Below the pieces are notes generated by a model, which saw nothing but the letters and a program-made list of their open reading frames with translations, was not told where the DNA came from and did no database searches. Below, piece by piece: positions 22,201 through 36,557 of a stretch of DNA of 64,000 nucleotides. A program made the translations under genes and the position numbers. Each line of letters opens with the position of its first letter. Within the stretch, counting starts at the first letter, position 1. The stretch is from Actinernus sp. WN-2022 (taxonomy: Eukaryota; Cnidaria; Anthozoa; Actiniaria; Actinernidae), in contig JAOWCC010000190.1 of assembly GCA_030867875.1 (NCBI GenBank), positions 1 to 64,000 of the forward strand, in the 5' to 3' direction.

Positions 22201-25200
22201 AGGATGACGCAGGATGATGCAGGATGAAGCAGGATGATGCAGGATGATGCAGGATGATGCAGGATGATGCAGGATGATGCAGGATGATGCAGGATGAAGC
22301 AGGATGATGCAGGATGATGCAGGATGATGCAGGATGATGCAGGATGATGCAGGATGATGCAGGATGATGCAGGATGAAGCAGGATGATGCAGGATGATGC
22401 AGGATGATGCAGGATGATGCAGGATGATGCAGGATGATGCAGGATGATGCACGATAATGCACGATAATGTAGGATGAAAGAGGAGGATGCGTTGTATTTT
22501 TTTTTTTTATACATTTCTCTATGTATATCTATTTCTTTTTATTAATTTCTATTTATTTATTTATTTTGTCCATGATGGGCCAGTATGAAGCATGATGATG
22601 GAGGATGACGCAGACTGATGCAGGATGATGCAGGATGATGCAGGATGATGCAGGATGATGCAGGATGATGCAGGATGATGCAGGATGATGCAGGATGATG
22701 CAGGATGAAGCAGCGTGATGCAGGATGATGCAGCGTGATGCAGGATGATGCAGGATGATGCAGGATGATGCAGGATGATGCAGGATGATGCAGGATGATG
22801 CAGGATGATGCAGGATGATGCAGGATGATGCAGGATGATGCAGGATGATGCAGCATGATGCAGGATGATGCAGGATGATTCAGGATGATGCAGGATGATG
22901 CAGCATGATGCAGGATGACGCAGGATGATGCAGGATGATGCAGGATGATGTAGGATAATGTAGGATGAAAGAGGAGGATGTGTCGTATTTATTTATTTGT
23001 TAATTTTTTATACATTTCTTTATGTATTTCTATTTCTTTTTATTAATTTCTATTTATTTATTTATTTTGTTCATGATGGGCCAGTATGACGCAGGATGAT
23101 GCAGGAAGATGCAGGATGATGCAGGATGATGCAGGATGATGCAGGATGATGCAGGATGATGCAGGATGATGCAGGATGATGCAGGATGATGCAGGATGAT
23201 GCAGGATGAAGCAGGATGATGCAGGATGATGCAGGATGATGCAGGATGATGCAGGATGATGCAGGAGGATGCAGGATGATGCACGATAATGCACGATAAT
23301 GTAGGATGAAAGAGGAGGATGCATTGTATTTTTATTTTTTTATTTTTTTTATACATTTCTTTATGTATATCTATTTCTTTTTATTAATTTCTATTTATTT
23401 ATTTATTTTGTCCATTATGGGCCAGTATGAAGCAGGATGATGGAGGATGACGCAGACTGATGCAGGATGATGCAAGATGATGCAGGATGATGCAGGATGA
23501 TGCAGGATGATGCAGGATGATGCAGGATGATGCAGGATGATGCAGGATGATGCAGGATGATGCAGGATGATGCAGGATGATGCAGGATGATGCAGGATGA
23601 TGCAGGATGAGGCAGGATGATGCAGGATGATGCAGGATGATGCAGGATGATGCAGGATGATGCAGGATGATGCAGGATGATGCAGGATGATGCAGGATGA
23701 TGCAGGATGATGCAGGATGATGCAGAATGATGCAGGATGATGCAGGATGATGCAGGATGATGCAGGATGATGCAGGATGATGCAGGATGATGCAGCATGA
23801 TGCAGGATGACGCAGGATGATGCAGGATGATGCAGGATGATGTAGGATAATGTAGGATGAAAGAGGAGGATGTGTCGTATTTATTTATTTGTTATTTTTT
23901 TATACATTTCTTTATGTATATCTATTTCTTTTTATTAATTTCTATTTATTTATTTATTTTGTCCATGATGGGCCAGTATGAAGCAGGATGATGGAGGATG
24001 ACGCAGACTGATGCAGGATGATGCAAGATGATGCAGGATGATGCAGGATGATGCAGGATGATGCAGGATGATGCAGGATGATGCAGGATGATGCAGGATG
24101 ATGCAGGATGATGCAGGATGATGCAGGATGATGCAGGATGATGCAGGATGATGCAGGATGATGCAGGATGATGCAGGATGATGCAGGATGATGCAGGATG
24201 ATGCAGGATGATGCAGGATGATGCAGGATGATGCAGGATGATGCAGGATGATGCAGGATGATGCAGGATGATGCAGGATGATGCAGAATGATGCAGGATG
24301 ATGCAGGATGATGCAGGATGATGCAGCATGATGCAGGATGACGCAGGATGATGCAGGATGATGCAGGATGATGTAGGATAATGTAGGATGAAAGAGGAGG
24401 ATGTGTCGTATTTATTTATTTGTTATTTTTTTATACATTTCTTTATGTATTTCTATTTCTTTTTATTAATTTCTATTTATTTATTTATTTTGTTCATGAT
24501 GGGCCAGTATGCCGCAGGATGATGCAGGATGATGCAGGATGATGCAGGATGATGCAGGATGATGCAGGATGATGCAGGATGATGCAGGATGATGCAGGAT
24601 GATGCAGGATGATGCACGATAATGCACGATAATGTAGGATGAAAGAGGAGGATGCATTGTATTTTTATTTTTTTTATTTTTTTATACATTTCTTTATGTA
24701 TATCTATTTATTTTTATTAATTTATATTTATTTATTTATTTTGTCCATGATGGGCCAGTATGAAGCAGGATGATGGAGGATGACGCAGACTGATGCAGGA
24801 TGATGCAGGATGATGCAGGATGATGCAGGATGATGCAGGATGATGCAGGATGATGCAGGATGATGCAGGATGATGCAGGATGATGCAGGATGATGCAGGA
24901 TGATGCAGGATGATGCAGGATGATGCAGGATGATGCAGGATGAATCAGGATGATGCACGATAATGCACGATAATGTAGGATGAAAGAGGAGGATGCATTG
25001 TATTTTAAAAAAAATAATTTTATATACATTTCTTTAAGTATATCTATTTCTTTTTATTAATTTCTATTTATTTATTTATTTTGTCCATGATGGGCCAGTA
25101 TGAAGCAGGATGATGGAGGATGACGCAGACTGATGCAGGATGATGCAGGATGATGCAGGATGATGCAGGATGATGCAGGATGATGGAGGATGATGCAGGA

Positions 25201-25901
25201 TGATGCAGGATGATGCAGGATGATGCAGGATGATGCAGGATGATGCAGGATGATGCAGGATGATGCAGGATGATGCAGGATGATGCAGGATGATGCAGGA
25301 TGATGCAGGATGATGCAGGATGATGCAGGATGATGCAGGATGATGCAGGATGATGCAGGATGATGCACGATAATGGACGATAATGTAGGATGAAAGAGGA
25401 GGATGCGTTGTATTTTATTTTTTTATTTTTTTATACATTTCTTTATGTATATCTATTTCTTTTTATTAATTTCTATTTATTTATTTATTTTGTCCATGAT
25501 GGGCCAGTATGAAGCAGGATGATGGAGGATGACGCAGACTGATGCAGGATGATGCAAGATGATGCAGGATGATGCAGGATGAGGCAGGATGATGCAGGAT
25601 GATGCAGGATGATGCAGGATGATGCAGGATGATGCAGGATGATGCAGGATGATGCAGGATGATGCAGGATGATGCAGGATGATGCAGGATGATGCAGGAT
25701 GATGCAGAATGATGCAGGATGATGCAGGATGATGCAGGATGATGCAGGATGATGCAGGATGATGCAGGATGATGCAGCCTGATGCAGGATGACGCAGGAT
25801 GATGCAGGATGATGCAGGATGATGTAGGATAATGTAGGATGAAAGAGGAGGATGTGTCGTATTTATTTATTTGTTATTTTTTAATACATTTCTTTATGTA
25901 T
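19279..25901 (+). repeat. 6.62-kb tandem duplication, unit 1
   Basis: Spacers are at 19,606-19,739, 19,886-20,030, 20,137-20,263, 20,570-20,704, 21,111-21,245, 21,381-21,525, 21,862-21,996, 22,452-22,588, 22,947-23,088, 23,284-23,428, 23,839-23,980, 24,370-24,511, 24,617-24,762, 24,956-25,102, 25,366-25,511 and 25,821-25,962. As far as 21,996 the unit continues the third copy of the 2.87-kb HOR. From 22,452 it is a different set rich in CATTG and TGTCG spacers. The spacer 23,284-23,428 reads CCATTATGGGCC instead of CCATGATGGGCC; 29,904 and 54,644 share this. Confidence 0.88.
24956..25102 (+). repeat. AT-rich spacer with an internal A-run (type example)
   Basis: This is a CATTG spacer in which T-runs are replaced by TATTTTAAAAAAAATAATTT and the following dyad is altered to ATATACATTTCTTTAAGTAT. 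The array before it ends with the unit GATGAATCAG. Sister copies are at 31,571-31,716, 35,631-35,776, 56,357-56,503 and 62,840-62,986. T-run and A-run lengths differ by a base or two between copies. It is the only spacer class with a long A-run on the plus strand. Confidence 0.9.
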
Positions 25902-28900
25902 TTCTATTTCTTTTTATTAATTTCTATTTATTTATTTATTTTGTTCATGATGGGCCAGTATGAAGCAGGATGATGCAGGATGATGGAGGATGACGCAGAC
26001 TGATGCAGGATGATGCAGGATGATGCAGGATGATGCAGGATGATCAAGGATGATGCAGGAGGATGCAGGATGATGCAGGATGATGCAGGATGATGCAGGA
26101 TGATGCAGCATGATGCAGGATGACGCAGGATGATGCAGGATGATGCAGGATGATGCAGGATGAAGCAGGATGATGGAGGATGGTGCAGGATGATGCAGGA
26201 TGATGCAGGATGATGCAGGATGATGCACGATGATGTAGGATGAAAGAGGAGGATGAGTTGTATTTATTTATTTGTTATTCTTTTATACATTTCTTTATGT
26301 ATTTCTATTTCTTTTAATTAATTTCTATTGATTTATTTATTTTGTTCATGATGGGCCAGTATGAAGCAGACTGATGCAGGATGATGCAGGATGATGCAAG
26401 ATGATGCAGGATGATGCAGGATGAAGCAGGATGATGCAGGATGATGCAGGATGATGCAGGATGATGCAGGATGATGCAGGATGATGCAGGATGATGCAGG
26501 ATGATGCACGATAATGCACGATAATGTAGGATGAAAGAGGAGGATGCGTTGTATTTTTATTTTTTTATTTTTTTATACATTTCTTTATGTATATCTATTT
26601 CTTTTGATTAATTTCTCTTTATTTATTTATTTTGTCCATGATGGGCCAGTATGAAGCAGGATGATGGAGGATGACGCAGACTGATGCAGGATGATGCAGG
26701 ATGATGCAGGATGATGCAGGATGATGCAGGATGATGCAGGATGATGCTGGATGATGCACGATAATGCACGATAATGTAGGATGAAAGAGTAGGATGCATT
26801 TTTTTTTATACATTTCTTTATGTATATCTATTTCTTTTTATTAATTTATATTTATTTATTTATTTTGTTCATGATGGGCCAGTATGACGCAGGATGATGC
26901 AGGATGATGCAGGATGATGCAGGATGAGGCAGGATGATGCAGGATGAGGCAGGATGATGCAGGATGATGCAGGATGATGCAGGATGATGCAGGATGATGC
27001 AGGATGATGCAGGATGATGCAGGATGATGCAGGATGATGCAGGATGATGCAGGATGATGCAGGAAGATGCAGCATGATGCAGGATGATGCAGGATGATGC
27101 AGGATGATGCAGGATGATGCAGGATGATGCAGAATGATGCAGGATGATGCAGGGTGATGCAGGATGATGCAGGATGATGCACGATGATGCACGATGATGT
27201 AGGATGAAAGAGGAGGATGAGTTGTATTTATTTATTTGTTAATTTTTTATACATTTCTTTATGTATTTCTATTTCTTTTTATTAATTTCTATTTATTTAT
27301 TTATTTTGTTCATGATGGGCCAGTATGACGCAGACTGATTGCAGGATGATGCAGGATGATGCAGGATGATGCAGGATGATGCAGGATGATGCAGGATGAT
27401 GCAGGATGATGCAGGATGATGCAGGATGATGCAGGATGATGCAGGATGATGCAGGATGATGCAGGATGATGCAGGATGATGCAGGATGATGCAGGATGAT
27501 GCAGGATGATGCAGGATGATGCAGGATGATGCAGGATGATGCAGGATGATGCAGGATGATGCAGGATGATGCAGGATGATGCAGGATGAAGCAGGATGAT
27601 GCAGGATGATGCAGGATGATGCAGGATGATGCAGGATGATGCAGGATGATGCAGGATGAAGCAGGATGATGCAGGATGGTGCAGGATGATGCAGGATGAT
27701 GCAGGATGATGCAGGATGATGCACGATGATGTAGGATGAAAGAGGAGGATGAGTTGTATTTATTTATTTGTTATTCTTTTATACATTTCTTTATGTATTT
27801 CTATTTCTTTTAATTAATTTCTATTGATTTATTTATTTTGTCATGATGGGCCAGTATGAAGCAGACTGATGCAGGATGATGCAGGATGATGCAAGATGAT
27901 GCAGGATGATGCAGGATGAAGCAGGATGATGCAGGATGATGCAGGATGATGCAGGATGATGCAGGATGATGCAGGATGATGCAGGATGATGCACGATAAT
28001 GCACGATAATGTAGGATGAAAGAGGAGGATGCGTTGTATTTTTATTTTTTTATTTTTTTATACATTTCTTTATGTATATCTATTTCTTTTTATTAATTTC
28101 TCTTTATTTATTTATTTTGTCCATGATGGGCCAGTATGAAGCAGGATGATGGAGGATGACGCAGACTGATGCAGGATGATGCAGGATGATGCAGGATGAG
28201 GCAGGATGATGCAGGATGAGGCAGGATGATGCAGGATGATGCAGGATGATGCAGGATGATGCAGGATGATGCAGGATGATGCAGGATGATGCAGGATGAT
28301 GCAGGATGATGCAGGATGATGCAGGATGATGCAGGATGATGCAGGAAGATGCAGCATGATGCAGGATGATGCAGGATGATGCAGGATGATGCAGGATGAT
28401 GCAGGATGATGCAGAATGATGCAGGATGATGCCAGGGTGATGCAGGATGATGCAGGATGATGCACGATGATGCACGATGATGTAGGATGAAAGAGGAGGA
28501 TGAGTTGTATTTATTTATTTGTTAATTTTTTATACATTTCTTTATGTATTTCTATTTCTTTTTATTAATTTCTATTTATTTATTTATTTTGTTCATGATG
28601 GGCCAGTATGACGCAGACTGATGCAGGATGATGCAGGATGATGCAGGATGATGCAGGATGATGCAGGATGATGCAGGATGATGCAGGATGATGCAGGATG
28701 ATGCAGGATGATGCAGGATGATGCAGGATGATGCAGGATGATGCAGGATGATGCAGGATGATGCAGGATGATGCAGGATGATGCAGGATGATGCAGGATG
28801 ATGCAGGATGATGCAGGATGATGCAGGATGACGCAGGATGATGCAGGATGAAGCAGGATGATGCAGGATGATGCAGGATGATGCAGGATGATGCAGGATG

Positions 28901-31900
28901 ATGCAGGATGATGCAGGATGAAGCAGGATGATGCAGGATGATGCAGGATGATGCAGGATGATGCAGGATGATGCAGGATGATGCAGGATGATGCAGGATG
29001 ATGCAGGATGATGCAGGATGATGCAGGATGATGCAGGATGATGCAGGATGATGCAGGATGATGCAGGATGATGCACGATAATGCACGATAATGTAGGATG
29101 AAAGAGGAGGATGCGTTGTATTTTTTTTTATACATTTCTTTATGTATATCTATTTCTTTTTATTAATTTCTATTTATTTATTTATTTTGTCCATGATGGG
29201 CCAGTATGAAGCATGATGATGGAGGATGACGCAGACTGATGCAGGATGATGCAGGATGATGCAGGATGATGCAGGATGATGCAGGATGATGCAGGATGAT
29301 GCAGGATGATGCAGGATGATGCAGGATGAAGCAGCGTGATGCAGGATGATGCAGCGTGATGCAGGATGATGCAGGATGATGCAGGATGATGCAGGATGAT
29401 GCAGGATGATGCAGGATGATGCAGGATGATGCAGGATGATGCAGGATGATGCAGGATGATGCAGGATGATGCAGCATGATGCAGGATGATGCAGGATGAT
29501 TCAGGATGATGCAGGATGATGCAGCATGATGCAGGATGACGCAGGATGATGCAGGATGATGCAGGATGATGTAGGATAATGTAGGATGAAAGAGGAGGAT
29601 GTGTCGTATTTATTTATTTGTTAATTTTTTATACATTTCTTTATGTATTTCTATTTCTTTTTATTAATTTCTATTTATTTATTTATTTTGTTCATGATGG
29701 GCCAGTATGACGCAGGATGATGCAGGAAGATGCAGGATGATGCAGGATGATGCAGGATGATGCAGGATGATGCAGGATGATGCAGGATGATGCAGGATGA
29801 TGCAGGATGATGCAGGATGATGCAGGATGAAGCAGGATGATGCAGGATGATGCAGGATGATGCAGGATGATGCAGGATGATGCAGGAGGATGCAGGATGA
29901 TGCACGATAATGCACGATAATGTAGGATGAAAGAGGAGGATGCATTGTATTTTTATTTTTTTATTTTTTTTATACATTTTCTTTATGTATATCTATTTCT
30001 TTTTATTAATTTCTATTTATTTATTTATTTTGTCCATTATGGGCCAGTATGAAGCAGGATGATGGAGGATGACGCAGACTGATGCAGGATGATGCAAGAT
30101 GATGCAGGATGATGCAGGATGATGCAGGATGATGCAGGATGATGCAGGATGATGCAGGATGATGCAGGATGATGCAGGATGATGCAGGATGATGCAGGAT
30201 GATGCAGGATGATGCAGGATGATGCAGGATGATGCAGGATGATGCAGGATGATGCAGGATGATGCAGGATGATGCAGGATGATGCAGGATGATGCAGGAT
30301 GATGCAGGATGATGCAGGATGATGCAGGATGATGCAGAATGATGCAGGATGATGCAGGATGATGCAGGATGATGCAGGATGATGCAGGATGATGCAGGAT
30401 GATGCAGCATGATGCAGGATGACGCAGGATGATGCAGGATGATGCAGGATGATGTAGGATAATGTAGGATGAAAGAGGAGGATGTGTCGTATTTATTTAT
30501 TTGTTATTTTTTTATACATTTCTTTATGTATATCTATTTCTTTTTATTAATTTCTATTTATTTATTTATTTTGTCCATGATGGGCCAGTATGAAGCAGGA
30601 TGATGGAGGATGACGCAGACTGATGCAGGATGATGCAAGATGATGCAGGATGATGCAGGATGATGCAGGATGATGCAGGATGATGCAGGATGATGCAGGA
30701 TGATGCAGGATGATGCAGGATGATGCAGGATGATGCAGGATGATGCAGGATGATGCAGGATGATGCAGGATGATGCAGGATGATGCAGGATGATGCAGGA
30801 TGATGCAGGATGATGCAGGATGATGCAGGATGATGCAGGATGATGCAGGATGATGCAGGATGATGCAGGATGATGCAGGATGATGCAGGATGATGCAGAA
30901 TGATGCAGGATGATGCAGGATGATGCAGGATGATGCAGGATGATGCAGCATGATGCAGGATGACGCAGGATGATGCAGGATGATGCAGGATGATGTAGGA
31001 TAATGTAGGATGAAAGAGGAGGATGTGTCGTATTTATTTATTTGTTATTTTTTTATACATTTCTTTATGTATTTCTATTTCTTTTTATTAATTTCTATTT
31101 ATTTATTTATTTTGTTCATGATGGGCCAGTATGCCGCAGGATGATGCAGGATGATGCAGGATGATGCAGGATGATGCAGGATGATGCAGGATGATGCAGG
31201 ATGATGCAGGATGATGCAGGATGATGCACGATAATGCACGATAATGTAGGATGAAAGAGGAGGATGCATTGTATTTTTATTTTTTTTATTTTTTTTATAC
31301 ATTTCTTTATGTATATCTATTTATTTTTATTAATTTATATTTATTTATTTATTTTGTCCATGATGGGCCAGTATGAAGCAGGATGATGGAGGATGACGCA
31401 GACTGATGCAGGATGATGCAGGATGATGCAGGATGATGCAGGATGATGCAGGATGATGCAGGATGATGCAGGATGATGCAGGATGATGCAGGATGATGCA
31501 GGATGATGCAGGATGATGCAGGATGATGCAGGATGATGCAGGATGATGCAGGATGAATCAGGATGATGCACGATAATGCACGATAATGTAGGATGAAAGA
31601 GGAGGATGCATTGTATTTTTAAAAAAAATAATTTTATATACATTTCTTTAAGTATATCTATTTCTTTTTATTAATTTCTATTTATTTATTTATTTTGTCC
31701 ATGATGGGCCAGTATGAAGCAGGATGATGGAGGATGACGCAGACTGATGCAGGATGATGCAGGATGATGCAGGATGATGCAGGATGATGCAGGATGATGG
31801 AGGATGATGCAGGATGATGCAGGATGATGCAGGGATGATGCAGGATGATGCAGGATGATGCAGGATGATGCAGGATGATGCAGGATGATGCAGGATGATG

Positions 31901-32500
31901 CAGGATGATGCAGGATGATGCAGGATGATGCAGGATGATGCAGGATGATGCAGGATGATGCAGGATGATGCACGATAATGGACGATAATGTAGGATGAAA
32001 GAGGAGGATGCGTTGTATTTTTATTTTTTTATTTTTTTATACATTTCTTTATGTATATCTATTTCTTTTTATTAATTTCTATTTATTTATTTATTTTGTC
32101 CATGATGGGCCAGTATGAAGCAGGATGATGGAGGATGACGCAGACTGATGCAGGATGATGCAAGATGATGCAGGATGATGCAGGATGAGGCAGGATGATG
32201 CAGGATGATGCAGGATGATGCAGGATGATGCAGGATGATGCAGGATGATGCAGGATGATGCAGGATGATGCAGGATGATGCAGGATGATGCAGGATGATG
32301 CAGGATGATGCAGAATGATGCAGGATGATGCAGGATGATGCAGGATGATGCAGGATGATGCAGGATGATGCAGGATGATGCAGCCTGATGCAGGATGACG
32401 CAGGATGATGCAGGATGATGCAGGATGATGTAGGATAATGTAGGATGAAAGAGGAGGATGTGTCGTATTTATTTATTTGTTATTTTTTAATACATTTCTT
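25902..32500 (+). repeat. 6.62-kb tandem duplication, unit 2
   Basis: Spacers are at 26,229-26,363, 26,508-26,653, 26,758-26,886, 27,193-27,328, 27,725-27,858, 27,994-28,138, 28,476-28,610, 29,077-29,208, 29,567-29,708, 29,904-30,051, 30,451-30,592, 30,992-31,133, 31,228-31,375, 31,571-31,716, 31,973-32,118 and 32,427-32,568. Sixteen spacers follow unit 1 in order at offsets of 6,606-6,623 bp. Differences are mostly whole-unit copy number plus single-base indels that fall on this side: GATTGCAG near 27,340, TTTTGTCATG near 27,841, GCCAGGG near 28,432, CATTTTCTTT near 29,978, CAGGGATG near 31,832. Confidence 0.88.
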
Positions 32501-35500
32501 TATGTATATCTATTTCTTTTTATTAATTTCTATTTATTTATTTATTTTTGTCCATGATGGGCCAGTATGAAGCAGGATGATGGAGGATGACGCAGACTGA
32601 TGCAGGATGATGCAAGATGATGCAGGATGATGCAGGATGATGCAGGATGATGCAGGATGATGCAGGATGATGCAGGATGATGCAGGATGATGCAGGATGA
32701 TGCAGGATGATGCAGGATGATGCAGGATGATGCAGGATGATGCAGGATGATGCAGGATGATGCAGGATGATGCAGGATGATGCAGGATGATGCAGGATGA
32801 TGCAGGATGATGCAGGATGATGCAGGATGATGCAGGATGATGCAGAATGATGCAGGATGATGCAGGATGATGCAGGATGATGCAGGATGATGCAGGATGA
32901 TGCAGGATGATGCAGCATGATGCAGGATGACGCAGGATGATGCAGGATGATGCAGGATGATGTAGGATAATGTAGGATGAAAGAGGAGGATGTGTCGTAT
33001 TTATTTATTTGTTATTTTTTTATACATTTCTTTATGTATTTCTATTTCTTTTTATTAATTTCTATTTATTTATTTATTTTGTTCATGATGGGCCAGTATG
33101 CCGCAGGATGATGCAGGATGATGCAGGATGATGCAGGATGATGCAGGATGATGCAGGATGATGCAGGATGATGCAGGATGATGCAGGATGATGCAGGATG
33201 ATGCAGGATGATGCAGGATGATGCACGATAATGGACGATAATGTAGGATGAAAGAGGAGGATGCGTTGTATTTTTATTTTTTTATTTTTTTATACATTTC
33301 TTTATGTATATCTATTTCTTTTTATTAATTTATATTTATTTATTTATTTTGTCCATGATGGGCCAGTATGAAGCAGGATGATGGAGGATGACGCAGACTG
33401 ATGCAGGATGATGCAAGATGATGCAGGATGATGCAGGATGATGCAGGATGATGCAGGATGATGCAGGATGATGCAGGATGATGCAGGATGATGCAGGATG
33501 ATGCAGGATGATGCAGGATGATGCAGGATGATGCAGGATGATGCAGGATGATGCAGGATGATGCAGGATGATGCAGGATGATGCAGGATGATGCAGGATG
33601 ATGCAGGATGATTCAGGATGATGCAGGATGATGCAGGATGATGCAGAATGATGCAGGATGATGCATGATGATGCAGGATGATGCAGGATGATGCAGGATG
33701 ATGCAGGATGATGCAGCATGATGCAGGATGAGGCAGGATGATGCAGGATGATGCAGGATGATGTAGGATAATGTAGGATGAAAGAGGAGGATGTGTCGTA
33801 TTTATTTATTTGTTATTTTTTTATACATTTCTTTATGTATTTCTATTTCTTTTTATTAATTTCCATTTATTTATTTATTTTGTTCATGATGGGCCAGTAT
33901 GCCGCAGGATGATGCAGGATGATGCAGGATGATGCAGGATGATGCAGGATGATGCAGGATGATGCAGGATGATGCAGGATGATGCAGGATGATGCAGGAT
34001 GATGCAGGATGATGCAGGATGATGCAGGATGATGCAGGATGATGCAGGATGATGCAGGATGATGCAGGATGATGCAGGATGATGCAGGATGATGCAGGAT
34101 GAAGCAGGATGATGCAGGATGATGCAGGATGATGCAGGATGATACAGGATGATGCAGGAGGATGCAGGATGATGCACGATAATGCACGATAATGTAGGAT
34201 GAAAGAGGAGGATGCATTGTATTTTTATTTTTTTATTTTTTTTATACATTTCTTTATGTATATCTATTTATTTTTATTAATTTATATTTATTTATTTATT
34301 TTGTCCATGATGGGCCAGTATGAAGCAGGATGATGGAGGATGACGCAGACTGATGCAGGATGATGCAGGATGATGCAGGATGATGCAGGATGATGCAGGA
34401 TGATGCAGCATGACGCAGGATGACGCAGGATGACGCAGGATGATGCAGGATGATGCAGGATGATGTAGGATAATGTAGGATGAAAGAGGAGGATGTGTCG
34501 TATTTATTTATTTGTTATTTTTTTATACATTTCTTTATGTATATCTATTTCTTTTTATTAATTTCTATTTATTTATTTATTTTGTCCATGATGGGCCAGT
34601 ATGAAGCAGGATGATGGAGGATGACGCAGACTGATGCAGGATGATGCAAGATGATGCAGGATGATGCAGGATGATGCAGGATGATGCAGGATGATGCAGG
34701 ATGATGCAGGATGATGCAGGATGATGCAGGATGATGCAGGATGATGCAGGATGATGCAGGATGATGCAGGATGATGCAGGATGATGCAGGATGATGCAGG
34801 ATGATGCAGGATGATGCAGGATGATGCAGGATGATGCAGGATGATGCAGGATGATGCAGGATGATGCAGGATGATGCAGGATGATGCAGGATGATGCAGA
34901 ATGATGCAGGATGATGCAGGATGATGCAGGATGATGCAGGATGATGCAGGATGATGCAGGATGATGCAGCATGATGCAGGATGACGCAGGATGATGCAGG
35001 ATGATGGCAGGATGATGTAGGATAATGTAGGATGAAAGAGGAGGATGTGTCGTATTTATTTATTTGTTATTTTTTTATACATTTCTTTATGTATTTCTAT
35101 TTCTTTTTATTAATTTCTATTTATTTATTTATTTTGTTCATGATGGGCCAGTATGCCGCAGGATGATGCAGGATGATGCAGGATGATGCAGGATGATGCA
35201 GGATGATGCAGGATGATGCAGGATGATGCAGGATGATGCAGGATGATGCAGGATGATGCAGGATGATGCAGGATGATGCAGGATGATGCAGGATGATGCA
35301 CGATAATGCACGATAATGTAGGATGAAAGAGGAGGATGCATTGTATTTTTATTTTTTTTATTTTTTTATACATTTCTTTATGTATATCTATTTATTTTTA
35401 TTAATTTATATTTATTTATTTATTTTGTCCATGATGGGCCAGTATGAAGCAGGATGATGGAGGATGACGCAGACTGATGCAGGATGATGCAGGATGATGC

Positions 35501-36557
35501 AGGATGATGCAGGATGATGCAGGATGATGCAGGATGATGCAGGATGATGCAGGATGATGCAGGATGATGCAGGATGATGCAGGATGATGCAGGATGATGC
35601 AGGATGATGCAGGATGAATCAGGATGATGCACGATAATGCACGATAATGTAGGATGAAAGAGGAGGATGCATTGTATTTTTAAAAAAATAATTTTATATA
35701 CATTTCTTTAAGTATATCTATTTCTTTTTATTAATTTCTATTTATTTATTTATTTTGTCCATGATGGGCCAGTATGAAGCAGGATGATGGAGGATGACGC
35801 AGACTGATGCAGGATGATGCAGGATGATGCAGGATGATGCAGGATGATGCAGGATGATGGAGGATGATGCAGGATGATGCAGGATGATGCAGGATGATGC
35901 AGGATGTTGCAGGATGATGCAGGATGATGCAGGATGATGCAGGATGATGCAGGATGATGCAGGATGATGCAGGATGATGCAGGATGATGCAGGATGATGC
36001 AGGATGATGCAGGATGATGCAGGATGATGCAGGATGATGCAGGATGATGCAGGATGATGCAGGATGATGCACGATAATGGACGATAATGTAGGATGAAAG
36101 AGGAGGATGCGTTGTATTTTTATTTTTTTATTTTTTTATACATTTCTTTATGTATATCTATTTCTTTTTATTAATTTCTATTTATTTATTTATTTTGTCC
36201 ATGATGGGCCAGTATGAAGCAGGATGATGGAGGATGACGCAGACTGATGCAGGATGATGCAAGATGATGCAGGATGATGCAGGATGATGCAGGATGATGC
36301 AGGATGATGCAGGATGATGCAGGATGATGCAGGATGATGCAGGATGATGCAGGATGATGCAGGATGATGCAGAATGATGCAGGATGATGCAGGATGATGC
36401 AGGATGATGCAGGATGATGCAGGATGATGCAGGATGATGCAGCATGATGCAGGATGAAGCAGGATGATGCAGGATGATGCAGGATGATGTAGGATAATGT
36501 AGGATGAAAGAGGAGGATGTGTCGTATTTATTTATTTGTTATTTTTTAATACATTTC
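32501..36557 (+). repeat. 4.07-kb HOR, copy 1
   Basis: Spacers are at 32,959-33,100, 33,227-33,370, 33,760-33,901, 34,177-34,322, 34,462-34,603, 35,011-35,155, 35,301-35,446, 35,631-35,776, 36,071-36,216 and 36,484-36,628. The set includes two TATGCCGCAG anchors, one A-run spacer (35,631) and GATAATGGACGATAATG tails before the CGTTG spacers at 33,227 and 36,071. Array 33,371-33,759 has GATGATTCAG and GCATGATG barcodes. Small out-of-register insertions are TTTTTGTCC near 32,547 and GATGGCAGG near 35,005. Confidence 0.85.
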
